A stretch of 64,000 bases of DNA from Parabacteroides acidifaciens (GCF_003363715.1 NZ_QREV01000006.1:62001-126000); one strand, 5' to 3'. Counted from the first letter of the stretch, positions 1 through 8,963 are shown. A program made the numbers and translations. Notes: generated by a model not told the origin, from the sequence alone.

Positions 1-931
1 CCCTCGTATTATCGTCGCTCTTATTCTTGGCAAAAATAAACGGCTCGTAAGCATAACGGAACGCCTGGATAAACATCACCATCACCACTGCCACCTTGAA
101 ACAGGCGCCGTAAATCCCGAGTTGGGTATTCGCATAGTCCTTGTCTTCAAACAGGAAAGGAAAGAGAATTTTATCCGCTGTCTGGTTGAAAATACCGGCA
201 ATCCCCAGGATCAGGATCGGAAACGAGTACTTCAGCATCTGCTTCAGCAACACAAAGCTGGCCTTTTCGCGAAGTCCGGGAACCATATCCGGCACTAAAA
301 GCAGGAAGGTCACCGCCGAAGTCGCCACATTGGCGATAAAGATATACCCAACCTGATAGTCCGGCACATAGAACCAACTGACTAATCCCGGCACGTGCTC
401 GTACAGCCAGGGACACGCGATAAGGAAGAATATCACCAGCGCGATATTCAGGAATATATTAAACAGCTTGATACCGGCAAAGCGAACCGCCCTGCCCTGA
501 TACCGGAGGAAAGCAAACGGGATACAGCAAAAGGCATCCACCGCGACAATCCCTGCCATCATCCCGACATATTCCGGATGAGCCTCATAGCCCAGCGAAT
601 GGCTGATCGGCGTCAGTGCACCGAACACCAAGACCATAAAGAAAACAGAAGTCATCGCAAGACTGAACAGCGTCGTCGCATAGACGCGCATCGGAAGCTT
701 AATCTCCTTCTTGTTCATAAAACGGAAAAAACCCGTTTCCATCCCATACGTAAGAATCACCATCAGCAAAGCTGTCCAGGCGTACAAATTCGTCACGATT
801 CCATAATCGCTTTCTGTAGCCAACACACGCGTGTACATCGGCACCAACATCCAGTTCAGGAACTTCCCGACAATACTGCTGACGCCATAAATCGCGGTCT
901 CACCGGCGAGCCGCTTCATTCCTCCTGCCAT
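1..931 (-). CDS. Oligosaccharide flippase (MATE/MOP superfamily), 3' end outside window
   Basis: This is the N-terminal ~310 residues of a polytopic membrane protein; the rest lies beyond the left edge. I translated it by reading the minus strand from ATG at 931 (MAGGMKRLAGETAIYGVSSI...). It opens with the pattern typical of Wzx-like flippases: a short cytoplasmic N-terminus, then GETAIYGVSSIVGKFLNW and a run of hydrophobic helices. The family moves lipid-linked glycans across the inner membrane. The start lies 6 bp after the ruvB stop, so the two are probably cotranscribed. An ATG at 919 directly abuts GGAGGA and is too close to it to be the start. The substrate cannot be told from the sequence. 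Confidence 0.8.
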   Translation of the reverse strand, partial: MAGGMKRLAGETAIYGVSSIVGKFLNWMLVPMYTRVLATESDYGIVTNLYAWTALLMVILTYGMETGFFRFMNKKEIKLPMRVYATTLFSLAMTSVFFMVLVFGALTPISHSLGYEAHPEYVGMMAGIVAVDAFCCIPFAFLRYQGRAVRFAGIKLFNIFLNIALVIFFLIACPWLYEHVPGLVSWFYVPDYQVGYIFIANVATSAVTFLLLVPDMVPGLREKASFVLLKQMLKYSFPILILGIAGIFNQTADKILFPFLFEDKDYANTQLGIYGACFKVAVVMVMFIQAFRYAYEPFIFAKNKSDDNTR

Positions 932-937
932 AACTTT

Positions 938-1963
938 TTAATCAAATAAAAATCCATGTTCACTTCCCCTGCTACGCCCCAAATGCGTATAAGCCAGTTC
1001 TGTCACCTCGCGGCCACGCGGTGTACGCTTAATAAAACCTTCTTTGATCAGGAAAGGCTCGTAGACCTCTTCCAGCGTTCCGGGATCTTCTCCAAGAGCC
1101 GTCGCGATCGTAGTCAGCCCCACCGGACCGCCACCGAACTTGTCGATAATGGTCGTCAACAGCTTGTTGTCGACCTGGTCGAGCCCGTAACGGTCTATAT
1201 TGAGCGCCTCTAACGAATAGCAAGCAATCGCCTTGTCGATTTCGCCGGACCCTTTCACCTGCGCAAAGTCACGCACACGGCGCAACAGCGCATTGGCGAT
1301 ACGGGGCGTACCGCGGCTACGGGAAGCAATCTCGCGGGCGGCACTCAGCTCGCACTTCACATTCAGGATATCGGCGCTGCGGAGCACAATCTTCGTCAAT
1401 GTCTCCATCTCGTAATATTCGAGGTGCATATTGATTCCGAAACGGGCACGGAGCGGACTCGTCAGCAAACCGCTGCGTGTCGTAGCCCCGACCAACGTAA
1501 ACGGAGCCAGGTCGATCTGGATGGAACGGGCGCTCGGCCCCTTGTCGATCATAATATCGATCCGGTAATCCTCCATCGCCGAATAGAGATATTCCTCGAC
1601 AATCGGGCTTAACCGGTGGATTTCATCGATAAAAAGGACGTCATTTTTCTCTAATGAGGTCAACACTCCCGCCAGATCGCCCGGTTTATCCAACACCGGT
1701 CCGGAAGTCACTTTAAAGCCGACTCCCAACTCGTTCGCAATAATATTGGACAGTGTCGTTTTACCCAATCCGGGAGGCCCATGCAGCAGCACATGGTCGA
1801 GTGCCTCCTTACGCATCCGGGCCGCCATCACGAATATCTTCAGGTTCTCGACCACCTTGGCCTGTCCGCTGAAATCATGAAACGAAAGCGGCCGGAGCGC
1901 ATTCTCATACTCCCGCTCGCTTTCCGGCACCCGTGCGTCCCTTATATCAAATTCATCTTCCAT
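938..1963 (-). CDS. ruvB: Holliday junction branch migration DNA helicase RuvB
   Basis: RuvB is the hexameric AAA+ motor that, with RuvA, drives branch migration of Holliday junctions. The 341-residue protein has normal family length and shows Walker [11 protein letters not shown], Walker B LFIDEIHR, the sensor-1 region [10 protein letters not shown], the arginine-finger segment and the C-terminal winged helix ([17 protein letters not shown]). The N-terminus [21 protein letters not shown] matches Bacteroidota RuvB with LRP-x-x-F following. It heads a minus-strand unit with the flippase gene 6 bp downstream. A -7 box sits about 20 bp before the ATG. Confidence 0.97.
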   Translation of the reverse strand: MEDEFDIRDARVPESEREYENALRPLSFHDFSGQAKVVENLKIFVMAARMRKEALDHVLLHGPPGLGKTTLSNIIANELGVGFKVTSGPVLDKPGDLAGVLTSLEKNDVLFIDEIHRLSPIVEEYLYSAMEDYRIDIMIDKGPSARSIQIDLAPFTLVGATTRSGLLTSPLRARFGINMHLEYYEMETLTKIVLRSADILNVKCELSAAREIASRSRGTPRIANALLRRVRDFAQVKGSGEIDKAIACYSLEALNIDRYGLDQVDNKLLTTIIDKFGGGPVGLTTIATALGEDPGTLEEVYEPFLIKEGFIKRTPRGREVTELAYTHLGRSRGSEHGFLFD

Positions 1964-1981
1964 ATTCTTTTACTTTGACAA

Positions 1982-1990
1982 GCAAAGATA
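1982..1990 (-). promoter_or_regulatory. Predicted ruvB promoter -7 box
   Basis: On the minus strand the sequence reads TATCTTTGC, a perfect fit to the Bacteroidota -7 consensus TAnnTTTGC, 19 bp before the ruvB ATG. A TTG about 22 bp further upstream (2015-2013) could be the -33 element, inside the 3' end of the neighbouring ATPase gene. The assignment is by motif only. Confidence 0.5.
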
Positions 1991-1998
1991 GTAAGAAT

Positions 1999-3348
1999 TT
2001 AGAACTCTCCTACAACCTCAGTTCCAGGTTCAAAAAACATTATGTAATAAACCGGGATGTAAGTTACTCCGTTCTTTTGGAAAACCTTTTGCTCATTCGA
2101 CAAGACAAAAGCTTGGCGGATGTTATATGTCTCTACTTTTAACAGTTTATTAAGCGCACTATGGACGGTGTAATCTTTACCTGATTTAACCTCTAAAGGT
2201 ATCACGCTTAGATTATCCGTATCGTCTATCAAGAAATCCACTTCTCCATTGTTTTTATTATCATAGTAATACAGGTTATATCCATGCGCACACAATTCTT
2301 GCGCCACAACCGTTTCATAAACCGAACCTAAATTAATACTTTGCACGTCTTGCATAATGGCTTGTATATTATTCCTGAAAAACAAACCGGTAAGCAATCC
2401 GACATCATTCAAATAGAGTTTAAGCAGGTTCTTACCTGAATTTTCCACCAATGGATAGCTGGGCACACTGATCGCTTTCACTTCCAAAGCAACCCCGGCA
2501 GAAATAAGATAATCAAATTCTTCTGCATAATCAGTCATCCGCTTTCCTTTCTTCCCTTCAATATCTTTCGCCACCATACGTTTCTTCTTGTTCTCCAAAT
2601 TGGACGGGATCAGACTATACACACGCTGTATCTTTAATTTAGCATGGTCTCTCTCATATTTGGAAGCATCCACTCCGTAAAGGGCCAAAATATCTTCCTG
2701 TATTTTACGGATAGCCACTACATTCTTCTCGTCCACAAATGTCTTCACAGCATCGGGCAATCCACCAACAATCAGATATTTCTTAAACAGGTCAAGCATT
2801 TTAGCATGCAGGGAATCCGGCAGGGACTGACGCTCCAAGAACTGAGTCCGCATAGTGGATAGGGCCAATTCACCAACACCATTGGCAATGAGAAACTCCT
2901 CAAAATCCATCGGGTACATGTGTTTGATTTCAATACTACCCAAAGGAATAGAAGAGGTATTCTTCAAAGTTACTCCCAGCAGAGAGCCACTTGCTATATA
3001 TGTAAACCAATTGTCTTCTTTCAAGAACTTCAACAAGGTAAGCAGGTGATCGTAGGCTTGGATCTCATCAATAAAGACAAGCGTGGTGGCACGCTCCTTC
3101 ATCCGGTCGCCTGCCACCACACTTAATGCCAGATAGAAATCATTCACCGTCCTGGTATCCGCAAAGATCCTATCTCCCAGCTTATCCTCTTCCATGTTTA
3201 TCTCTATATAGTTTTTATAGAGTTTCTGTCCGATATGGCGGATAATAAAAGATTTGCCGATTTGCCGTGCTCCGTCTACAATCAACACTTTATTGGAATC
3301 TGATTGCAGGTAGTTCTCAATATAATTTCCGATCTTACGATATAACAT
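1999..3348 (-). CDS. AAA ATPase with DUF4143 domain
   Basis: The 449-residue protein is a predicted P-loop ATPase of the AAA_14/DUF4143 type, common in multiple copies in gut Bacteroidota. Walker A is GARQIGKSFII near residue 27-37 and Walker B is LVFIDEIQAYDHLL near residue 90-100. The C-terminal half carries the DUF4143 nuclease-like fold with EVDFLIDD and PLEVKSGKDY, an arrangement like the E/D-x-K core of PD-(D/E)XK enzymes. The biological role of the family is not settled; defence or toxin-like roles have been suggested. The gene stands alone and has an unusual promoter with three direct repeats. A distant paralogue lies at 9105. Confidence 0.85.
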   Translation of the reverse strand: MLYRKIGNYIENYLQSDSNKVLIVDGARQIGKSFIIRHIGQKLYKNYIEINMEEDKLGDRIFADTRTVNDFYLALSVVAGDRMKERATTLVFIDEIQAYDHLLTLLKFLKEDNWFTYIASGSLLGVTLKNTSSIPLGSIEIKHMYPMDFEEFLIANGVGELALSTMRTQFLERQSLPDSLHAKMLDLFKKYLIVGGLPDAVKTFVDEKNVVAIRKIQEDILALYGVDASKYERDHAKLKIQRVYSLIPSNLENKKKRMVAKDIEGKKGKRMTDYAEEFDYLISAGVALEVKAISVPSYPLVENSGKNLLKLYLNDVGLLTGLFFRNNIQAIMQDVQSINLGSVYETVVAQELCAHGYNLYYYDNKNNGEVDFLIDDTDNLSVIPLEVKSGKDYTVHSALNKLLKVETYNIRQAFVLSNEQKVFQKNGVTYIPVYYIMFFEPGTEVVGEF

Positions 3349-3351
3349 ATT

Positions 3352-3426
3352 ACACTTTTCCTTAATTTACCACAGCACAAATATACACTTTTCCAATATT
3401 ATTGCAACCAGAAAAACACACTTTTC
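3352..3426 (-). promoter_or_regulatory. Promoter of the DUF4143 gene with three 33 bp-spaced direct repeats
   Basis: The motif ACACTTTTC occurs at 3352-3360, 3385-3393 and 3418-3426 (plus-strand coordinates), exactly 33 bp apart, about three helical turns. On the minus strand the -7 box TATATTTG is at 3385-3378 and a TTG at 3407-3405 gives a 19 bp spacer, so the repeats straddle the promoter. This looks like an operator array, possibly autoregulatory. The repeats are seen directly; the role is inferred. Confidence 0.5.
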
Positions 3427-3465
3427 TTATCAAAACCATATCATGCTGTAGCAGCTTATAGGAGA

Positions 3466-4074
3466 TTAGCGGAATATCGGTACAAATATAGAGACTTGCA
3501 AATCACGTGTATGCCCGTATTTCATATAAGGAACGCCTTTCATCACGTTGCACGTACCATGTTTATACATCAGAGCCAGATCGAAGTATTTGAAGGCATA
3601 GGCAGCCTTGAGTACAACCGGGACATCGAATGCCGATTTAATCCTGTTCCCAATCATTATATCTTCTTTAAAATGAATCGTAGGTTCGACGCCTGCTCCA
3701 ACCTTCAGGCCTCCTATCAAGTTATAATTAACAACTCCGTTCAACGCGATGTAATTTCTTGCAAATTTGCTCTTATAGCCTTTGACAGGTGCCACTTCAT
3801 AGCCAACTGAAGCTATCTCCCCCCGCTTTTGCCCATAAAGCAAAGCTGCATCCACAGACAACCGGTGTTTCAATTCAAGTTGGAACTGATAACCCACATG
3901 AAAAGCCGGTTTCACATCCGGCACGTTGAATCCTTTCCCCTCTTTGGCAATCGTCTTGTCATTATACCAGTCCATCGACACCCCACCGATCACACCACTT
4001 CTGATTTTTCCACCTTGTGCAGAAACAGATAAACACACGAAACTCAACAATAAAAACATCAAACTCTTCTTCAT
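3466..4074 (-). CDS. Outer-membrane beta-barrel protein (porin-like), copy 1
   Basis: The 202-residue protein starts with a Sec signal peptide (MKKSLMFLLLSFVCLSVSAQ, cleavage near residue 19) followed by alternating amphipathic strands, as in small 8-stranded barrels of the OMP_b-brl family. It ends in VSIFVPIFR. The motif HGTCNVMKG near the C-terminus also occurs in a decayed form at 8880-8920. It is a paralogue of the next gene upstream (4159-4782): same length, same layout and a nearly copied leader before the ATG. No specific function can be assigned; such proteins are often stress- or locus-specific surface proteins. Confidence 0.75.
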   Translation of the reverse strand: MKKSLMFLLLSFVCLSVSAQGGKIRSGVIGGVSMDWYNDKTIAKEGKGFNVPDVKPAFHVGYQFQLELKHRLSVDAALLYGQKRGEIASVGYEVAPVKGYKSKFARNYIALNGVVNYNLIGGLKVGAGVEPTIHFKEDIMIGNRIKSAFDVPVVLKAAYAFKYFDLALMYKHGTCNVMKGVPYMKYGHTRDLQVSIFVPIFR

Positions 4075-4140
4075 ATCAACTCTCTTTTTATTTGTTAGAC
4101 TATATCTCTATGACCGGAAAATCAAAGAAGTCCCCTATCC
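4075..4140 (-). repeat. Duplicated 66 bp leader before OMP copy 1 (partner at 4783-4847)
   Basis: The 66 bp immediately before the ATG of OMP copy 1 closely resembles the 65 bp before the ATG of OMP copy 2 (4783-4847). Both end (plus strand) in CCCCTATCC or ACCCCTATCC and share GAAAAATCAA-like and ATATCAACTC blocks. The leader was therefore copied together with the gene, and both genes probably keep the same promoter or mRNA leader. No clean -7 box was found in it. Confidence 0.65.
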
Positions 4141-4158
4141 AAAGGATGTGAGTTTTTG

Positions 4159-4782
4159 TTATTTAATGGTAAACGGGATATACACGGAAAACATAAAATC
4201 GGACAGGCGTCCCGTGCGTCCATAAGCAGGTCCGTCGTTGAAATGCTTTAATGTATTCAAGCAACCGTATTGATAGGAAAGCGACAATTCGCAATGCCTT
4301 CCTGCACGGCATCCCAACTTTGCCAAAACAGGCAAGTCGAAGACGGCTTGCGGGCGGGCATAGAGTGTCGGAGCAACGCCCAACCCAAAATAACAATTCT
4401 TAGAGAACCTGATATTCCAACTGGCTGCTACGGATACTGGCATGATAAATTCACTAAAATCCTTTTCACCATCACTATGACCCACATAATCTCCATCAGC
4501 CGCTAAAAACGGGGAATACTTATGAGAATTCATATTCTGGAACCCTACCGTAACATCCAGATCATAAAAGAACATACGTTCCGGCAGAAAGCGGAAGCGG
4601 TAACCAATCATTCCATTTACTTTCAAATTATGATTGTATTTGAGATCATCTGAAGGAGGCATAATTTGTTGATCATCACGTAATGCAAAACCGACACCAC
4701 CACCAACTAACAAACCGTGCTCCACCTGAGCAGACACAGATATTGAAACCAATAATAACAGAAACAACAAATGTCTTTTCAT
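4159..4782 (-). CDS. Outer-membrane beta-barrel protein (porin-like), copy 2
   Basis: A 207-residue paralogue of the 3466-4074 product. It has a Sec signal peptide (MKRHLLFLLLLVSISVSAQ), a glycine-rich first strand (VGGGVGFAL) and alternating hydrophobic strands to a C-terminal FSVYIPF. The segment YQYGCLNTLKHF aligns with MYKHGTCNVMKG of copy 1, which shows common ancestry. It lies 84 bp upstream of copy 1 in the same direction, and each gene has its own copied leader. Function unknown; outer-membrane location is inferred from the fold pattern. Confidence 0.75.
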   Translation of the reverse strand: MKRHLLFLLLLVSISVSAQVEHGLLVGGGVGFALRDDQQIMPPSDDLKYNHNLKVNGMIGYRFRFLPERMFFYDLDVTVGFQNMNSHKYSPFLAADGDYVGHSDGEKDFSEFIMPVSVAASWNIRFSKNCYFGLGVAPTLYARPQAVFDLPVLAKLGCRAGRHCELSLSYQYGCLNTLKHFNDGPAYGRTGRLSDFMFSVYIPFTIK

Positions 4783-4847
4783 ATCAACTCCCTTTTTGTC
4801 TTTTAGGCTTTACCTATATGACAGAAAAATCAAGGAAACCCCTATCC
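4783..4847 (-). repeat. Duplicated leader before OMP copy 2 (partner at 4075-4140)
   Basis: Second member of the leader pair described at 4075-4140. It differs from its partner by scattered substitutions and about one indel over 65 bp. Confidence 0.65.
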
Positions 4848-4856
4848 TGTAGTGTG

Positions 4857-5309
4857 TCAAAGTGTAAATTTGTATCCAACTGATAATCCTAATACCGCAA
4901 ATTTATCTGTTACACAATTTTGATAATAACCGAAACTTAAATTAACTTTTGAAACATCAATACCCATTTTACATGCAACACCTATTTGCCCGATAGATGC
5001 AATTCCCAAATAAGGTCCGACATTGATATTCATTTTTAACTTGTTACTTATTGGCAACCTATATTGTATATAAATAGGCAAATTGACACCAATCCTCCAA
5101 TCATCATAAGAATACGTTGGCTCCGGATTAGAATACAGCATCAGACCCGTTTGTAAATAGAAATTATTTTTCAAAGGAAAACCGATATCTGCACCCGTCT
5201 GCAAACCCCATTTATGTGAATAAATAATTCCGGAATAAGGTTGTAGTTCTATTCCCCTCACACACAAAGAAGATATAAGTAAAAATAGAGAAATAATTAT
5301 TCTTCCCAT
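4857..5309 (-). CDS. Small outer-membrane beta-barrel protein, copy 3
   Basis: The 150-residue protein has a Sec signal peptide (MGRIIISLFLLISSLCVRG) and about eight short amphipathic strands (for example LPIYIQYRLPI, KVNLSFGYYQN, AVLGLSVGYKFTL), ending in the aromatic/Leu pattern of barrel proteins. It is shorter than copies 1 and 2 and only loosely similar to them. It lacks their 66 bp leader. The coding sequence is more AT-rich than that of copies 1 and 2. Function not recognised. Confidence 0.65.
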   Translation of the reverse strand: MGRIIISLFLLISSLCVRGIELQPYSGIIYSHKWGLQTGADIGFPLKNNFYLQTGLMLYSNPEPTYSYDDWRIGVNLPIYIQYRLPISNKLKMNINVGPYLGIASIGQIGVACKMGIDVSKVNLSFGYYQNCVTDKFAVLGLSVGYKFTL

Positions 5310-5405
5310 AAGTATTATTTTTAATTAAACACAAACAATTACAACAAGGCATATCATCAAATATTGTTTATTTGATGATATGTCTTGTTAGAACTCAAAA
5401 ATTCT

Positions 5406-6488
5406 TTAATACACTACATGTTGATATTCCGTTACGATTCGATGACCACATGTATTCGGATCCATTCCCGGATAAGGATGATATGTATTATATGCACCAC
5501 CATATTTACCCGTATTTCCTGTCCGAGCCCGATAATGTACACAAATAGGATCCTCTATTCTCTCAGGGACAGAACTGCTCAAAGAACTTCCTGTAAGAAT
5601 ATAAGTTGATGTAAATAAGCTCGTTTTCTTTGATGATGTTACAGTCTGTAAATACATCATTTGATCATTTCCGAAAGTTATACGACCATTCTCATCAAAG
5701 TAGATAGTCGCTCCCAATCCTTTTAAATGAATTGTTAACTCTTCAACCATACAATCATCATTATAATCTTTCCATCCAACCAGCTGACCATATACACGAG
5801 GACGCACACTAATGTCCATACAGACTTTCTCTTCTTTAGAGGTACTACCTGCTACAACATTCTTGTATATCTTAAACCAAGTAAACAGTTTATACAAACT
5901 ATTGCCATTCCGATATTCAATTGCTGGATACTCAACTGTATTCCGAGTTCTTGATCTTAAGGAATAGTCTATAATTTCATCATCTTTACTTTTTGAAGGA
6001 TATTCTACACTTATATAATCACGATTAACAGTATGCTTAATTGAATTGACATAAAAATAGCGTTTCTTATTAGCTACACATTGATAAACATGAGCTTCAA
6101 TTATAGGAGAAATAAATCCATATTTATCCTTATATACATATTCAGAATTTTGCGCTATAATATCATCATAACTATTCACTTCCATATATTCTAAATTATC
6201 TATGATATTTTGAACATAAGTACGATAAGATTTAAAATTATTTTTTTCTTCCCAATTCTTATACTCGTCATCAGATAGCTTAACTAACGAGTCAGATAAA
6301 GAATAATAATCATCAATTGATCTAAAATTTAAAGCGCCATCTTCCTCTATTAAATAAGGAACATTTAATGGCAAAAAAGACTTGGTTTTCACAACATCAA
6401 CTGTTTCAGGTACAATGCTATCCTTTTCACAAGAAACTAAAAGATATGCAAACAAACAGATCCATATAAACAAACTATTTACTTTCAT
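5406..6488 (-). CDS. Hypothetical lipoprotein, 360 aa
   Basis: I do not recognise a family with certainty. The N-terminus MKVNSLFIWICLFAYLLVSCEKDS is a lipoprotein signal with the lipobox Cys at residue 20. The mature part begins with a charged segment (LSDDEYKNWEEKNNFKSY near residues 72-90). The C-terminal third is rich in Ser/Thr and aromatic residues and ends in ITEYQHVVY-like sequence. The ATG is 6 bp after the stop of the DUF3244 gene, so both are one transcript. Base composition is strongly AT-rich. The protein is probably anchored in the outer membrane; its role is unknown. Confidence 0.7.
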   Translation of the reverse strand: MKVNSLFIWICLFAYLLVSCEKDSIVPETVDVVKTKSFLPLNVPYLIEEDGALNFRSIDDYYSLSDSLVKLSDDEYKNWEEKNNFKSYRTYVQNIIDNLEYMEVNSYDDIIAQNSEYVYKDKYGFISPIIEAHVYQCVANKKRYFYVNSIKHTVNRDYISVEYPSKSKDDEIIDYSLRSRTRNTVEYPAIEYRNGNSLYKLFTWFKIYKNVVAGSTSKEEKVCMDISVRPRVYGQLVGWKDYNDDCMVEELTIHLKGLGATIYFDENGRITFGNDQMMYLQTVTSSKKTSLFTSTYILTGSSLSSSVPERIEDPICVHYRARTGNTGKYGGAYNTYHPYPGMDPNTCGHRIVTEYQHVVY

Positions 6489-6494
6489 AACTTA

Positions 6495-6848
6495 TCAATT
6501 AATTTTTCCATTAATAAAATTCTCACCACACATAATAAACAACATATCTCCCTCTTTCACCTCCTCTTCTAAAGAAATTACAACCGAAGGTTGTGCCTCT
6601 ACAGATTGTTTATACACTACTTCTCCCGCTGAATTTATCACAGTCACTTCAACTGTTCCTAAATTAGCAGAGAACTCCAACAACAAATCTTTATTGTTGT
6701 CTTCAACCCATGCCTGAATAGGTTGTTTAAGAATAACAGATTTAGTCACATCCCACTTTCCCTCCAGATTTATTCGTTTCTTGGCAAAGCAAGGAAACGA
6801 AAGCACTGCTATTAATAGCAAGCATCCGATTTTTCTAAATGTCTTCAT
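6495..6848 (-). CDS. DUF3244 domain protein, secreted
   Basis: A 117-residue exported protein: signal peptide MKTFRKIGCLLLIAVLSFPCFA, then a small beta domain with GKWDVTKSVILKQPIQAW, VEVTVINSAGEVVYKQ and an EEEVKEGDM segment, typical of DUF3244 proteins of gut Bacteroidota. The annotated start is the internal ATG at 6848, not the longer frame from 6884, because the -7 box of the predicted promoter overlaps 6884. It leads a two-gene operon with the lipoprotein gene at 5406. The family has no established function. Confidence 0.75.
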   Translation of the reverse strand: MKTFRKIGCLLLIAVLSFPCFAKKRINLEGKWDVTKSVILKQPIQAWVEDNNKDLLLEFSANLGTVEVTVINSAGEVVYKQSVEAQPSVVISLEEEVKEGDMLFIMCGENFINGKIN

Positions 6849-6880
6849 ATAAGCATTACTCGTTTTAAAAATTATTGGTT

Positions 6881-6913
6881 GCAAACATAAAGGAAGCCAT
6901 AAGAAGCTGCAAA
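6881..6913 (-). promoter_or_regulatory. Predicted promoter of the DUF3244 operon
   Basis: On the minus strand: TTTG at 6913-6910, a 20 bp spacer, then TATGTTTGC at 6889-6881. This matches the Bacteroidota promoter layout and places the transcript start near 6875, which fixes the gene start at 6848. Confidence 0.6.
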
Positions 6914-7120
6914 TTTGGATATGGACAAAACACTTTTCGATATGGACAAAATTGTCCTACATAAATTTATATCACCTGATAATAAGCCATATAGTTTTAT
7001 GCTACATTTTTATTATAGACAGCTCAGAGATACATAGATTCAATATTTTGAATCTATTAATCAAGACATTATACATATCCAAGTATAAAATTGTCCCTAT
7101 TTTAATGAGAATTTAGGCTT

Positions 7121-8797
7121 TTACCATCCTTGCTGGAGGATGAACTCATTAATATCGCCCCCTTTTTGACTCAGACATAGTTTCTGTCGGGTACGGCTTC
7201 GGAATTTGTTAGCAGAATCAGAACTAACTCCTAAAAGAATGGCCTCTTCACTTAAACGCAGATTAAAAAAACTAAGATAGCAGATCTTGATTTCTGTTTT
7301 TGTCAGTCCCAACGTATTTTCTTTCATAAAAGCACAGACGTTCGCAAAAAGGGAATCGATCAGACGAATCAGGCTTTTCCACTCCTCTTCGTTTAGTTTT
7401 TGTTCGATATCGGGTTCTACTTTCCTGCATTGTTCTTTTATTGTTTTATAGAAAGAAGATTGTTTCAATTTTTCAAATCTCAATGCAATGATTTCTTTCT
7501 TATATTCACTTGTATCCTCATGTGCAGCCACTTTCCTTTCCATCTCTTCCGTAAGCTCTTGAAGACGGCCTTCCTGTTCGGCTTCCTGCTCTTCATGGCG
7601 TTTTTTTTCTTCTTCTAAAAACTGTTGTTGCCGATTTATTTCAAGAAGCCTTTTTCTATCTCGCAGCTGATAGCCTACTACCAACAAAAGACAAACGACA
7701 GCAGCTAAAGCAAACAAAAGTTGTTTCTCCGCTGCCAGTTCTTTATTATTTTTAACAATAGCGACAACATTATGCCGTTTCTCAGCATCGATAATATCCA
7801 CCTGTTTCTGTTCATTATACAAAGAATCTTTCTTTTCTTGATATTGTTCCAAAAGACAAAGTGCTTTTTCCGTATCGCCAGCTTCCTTTTCAATAAGATA
7901 GCCTAAATATAAGCGATCTACCGAAGTATAAGGGTTCGCAGTCGGATTTATAGCTTTCGCCAAATAATACCGAGCAGAATCAAGAAGGCTTTCATTATAG
8001 TAAAGACTACTCAAGGCCAGATAAGTCGGAGCTTGATCTACCATATCAGAACTTAAACACTTGAAGAAACATGCTTTTGATTTTTCCACATCTCCCATCA
8101 GATCATAAATATTCCCCAATCCGTTAGCTATTTTACCAATATCTACCGAATCCTGAAGTCCTGTAATAACAGAATCCGCCATTAACATATAGTGAAGCGC
8201 CAATGACAAAGAATCGTCAAACGACCATGTTTTAGCCACATCCCGCAGGGCAAAAGCATAACTCCGACCGTTGCCAGCCTGCTTAAAAAATTCTGCCGCT
8301 TCTTCAAATTTCCTCCGCTCTTCGCTTCTTTGCCTCGTGTAAGTGTACAAATCTGCCATATAGCTACAAATATACCCTGCCACATTATATAAATGTTTTT
8401 CCTTTGCCAACTCCAACGATTCTGAATAAGCCTTTGTTGCCGGAATAAAAAGTTTATCTTTCACATATGAACGCCCCAAATATAACCCAATCCAAACTTG
8501 CTGCTCAGCCGTCCCATGACTTTTGTACCAAGACAAAGCCCGATCAAGTTGTTCAGTATATAGCATATCCTCAAAAAGCTTGTCAGCAGCCCGACAGTAC
8601 AACATACACCAGCGGGCAAATTGTTTGTCATTCAGGTTATCGGAAACTTCTATACTGTTTAATAATGTATAAGCACTGTCCGGATCAACTTCAATAAGCC
8701 CTTCCGCCCTGTTCATCAGATCATGGGCAACCCGGTCATTCCGACAGGAGAAGAATGAACAGATAAACAACAGGATTAGTAGCCATGTATTTTTCAT
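7121..8797 (-). CDS. TPR-containing membrane regulator with C-terminal helix-turn-helix
   Basis: The 558-residue protein is built like the TPR-type signalling proteins common in Bacteroides and Parabacteroides. It has a lipoprotein-like signal (MKNTWLLILLFICSFFSCRND), a periplasmic TPR-rich region (about residues 25-345), one membrane helix near residues 357-377 (LLFALAAVVCLLLVVGY), a charged coiled coil (about 380-440) and a C-terminal HTH-like segment (LGLTKTEIKICYLSFFNLRLSEEAILLGVSSDSANKFRSR with L and R positions as in LuxR-type domains). The layout suggests it passes a periplasmic signal to DNA or to a partner. It lies upstream of the DUF3244/lipoprotein operon in the same direction and may control it. 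Confidence 0.7.
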   Translation of the reverse strand: MKNTWLLILLFICSFFSCRNDRVAHDLMNRAEGLIEVDPDSAYTLLNSIEVSDNLNDKQFARWCMLYCRAADKLFEDMLYTEQLDRALSWYKSHGTAEQQVWIGLYLGRSYVKDKLFIPATKAYSESLELAKEKHLYNVAGYICSYMADLYTYTRQRSEERRKFEEAAEFFKQAGNGRSYAFALRDVAKTWSFDDSLSLALHYMLMADSVITGLQDSVDIGKIANGLGNIYDLMGDVEKSKACFFKCLSSDMVDQAPTYLALSSLYYNESLLDSARYYLAKAINPTANPYTSVDRLYLGYLIEKEAGDTEKALCLLEQYQEKKDSLYNEQKQVDIIDAEKRHNVVAIVKNNKELAAEKQLLFALAAVVCLLLVVGYQLRDRKRLLEINRQQQFLEEEKKRHEEQEAEQEGRLQELTEEMERKVAAHEDTSEYKKEIIALRFEKLKQSSFYKTIKEQCRKVEPDIEQKLNEEEWKSLIRLIDSLFANVCAFMKENTLGLTKTEIKICYLSFFNLRLSEEAILLGVSSDSANKFRSRTRQKLCLSQKGGDINEFILQQGW

Positions 8798-8825
8798 ATG
8801 TGTATTTTGTTAGATCTCTTGATTT

Positions 8826-8925
8826 ATGGGGACAAGATACAAATTCCTAATGGATATACCAATATGTTATTGTGACGATTTCAGATCAATCCTTTCATTA
8901 TGTTGCACGTGCCATAATTACTTTC
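8826..8925 (-). pseudogene. Decayed 3' end of an outer-membrane barrel gene
   Basis: On the minus strand this stretch encodes NYGTCNIMKG, matching the HGTCNVMKG motif of OMP copy 1, followed by a stop and by a degraded tail still readable as a strand resembling the VSIFVP end. No intact frame or signal peptide precedes it. The 11 bp TTTTGTTAGA-like block before the TPR gene also resembles the OMP leader. I read it as the remnant of a fourth member of the OMP array. Confidence 0.5.
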
Positions 8926-8963
8926 AAACAGAATATGGTCTGCTACAACTAAACAGAACAAGG

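Noticed and set aside
395-949. 184-codon plus-strand frame at the left edge
   Set aside because: It is antisense to the flippase gene, which has clear membrane-helix coding on the minus strand.
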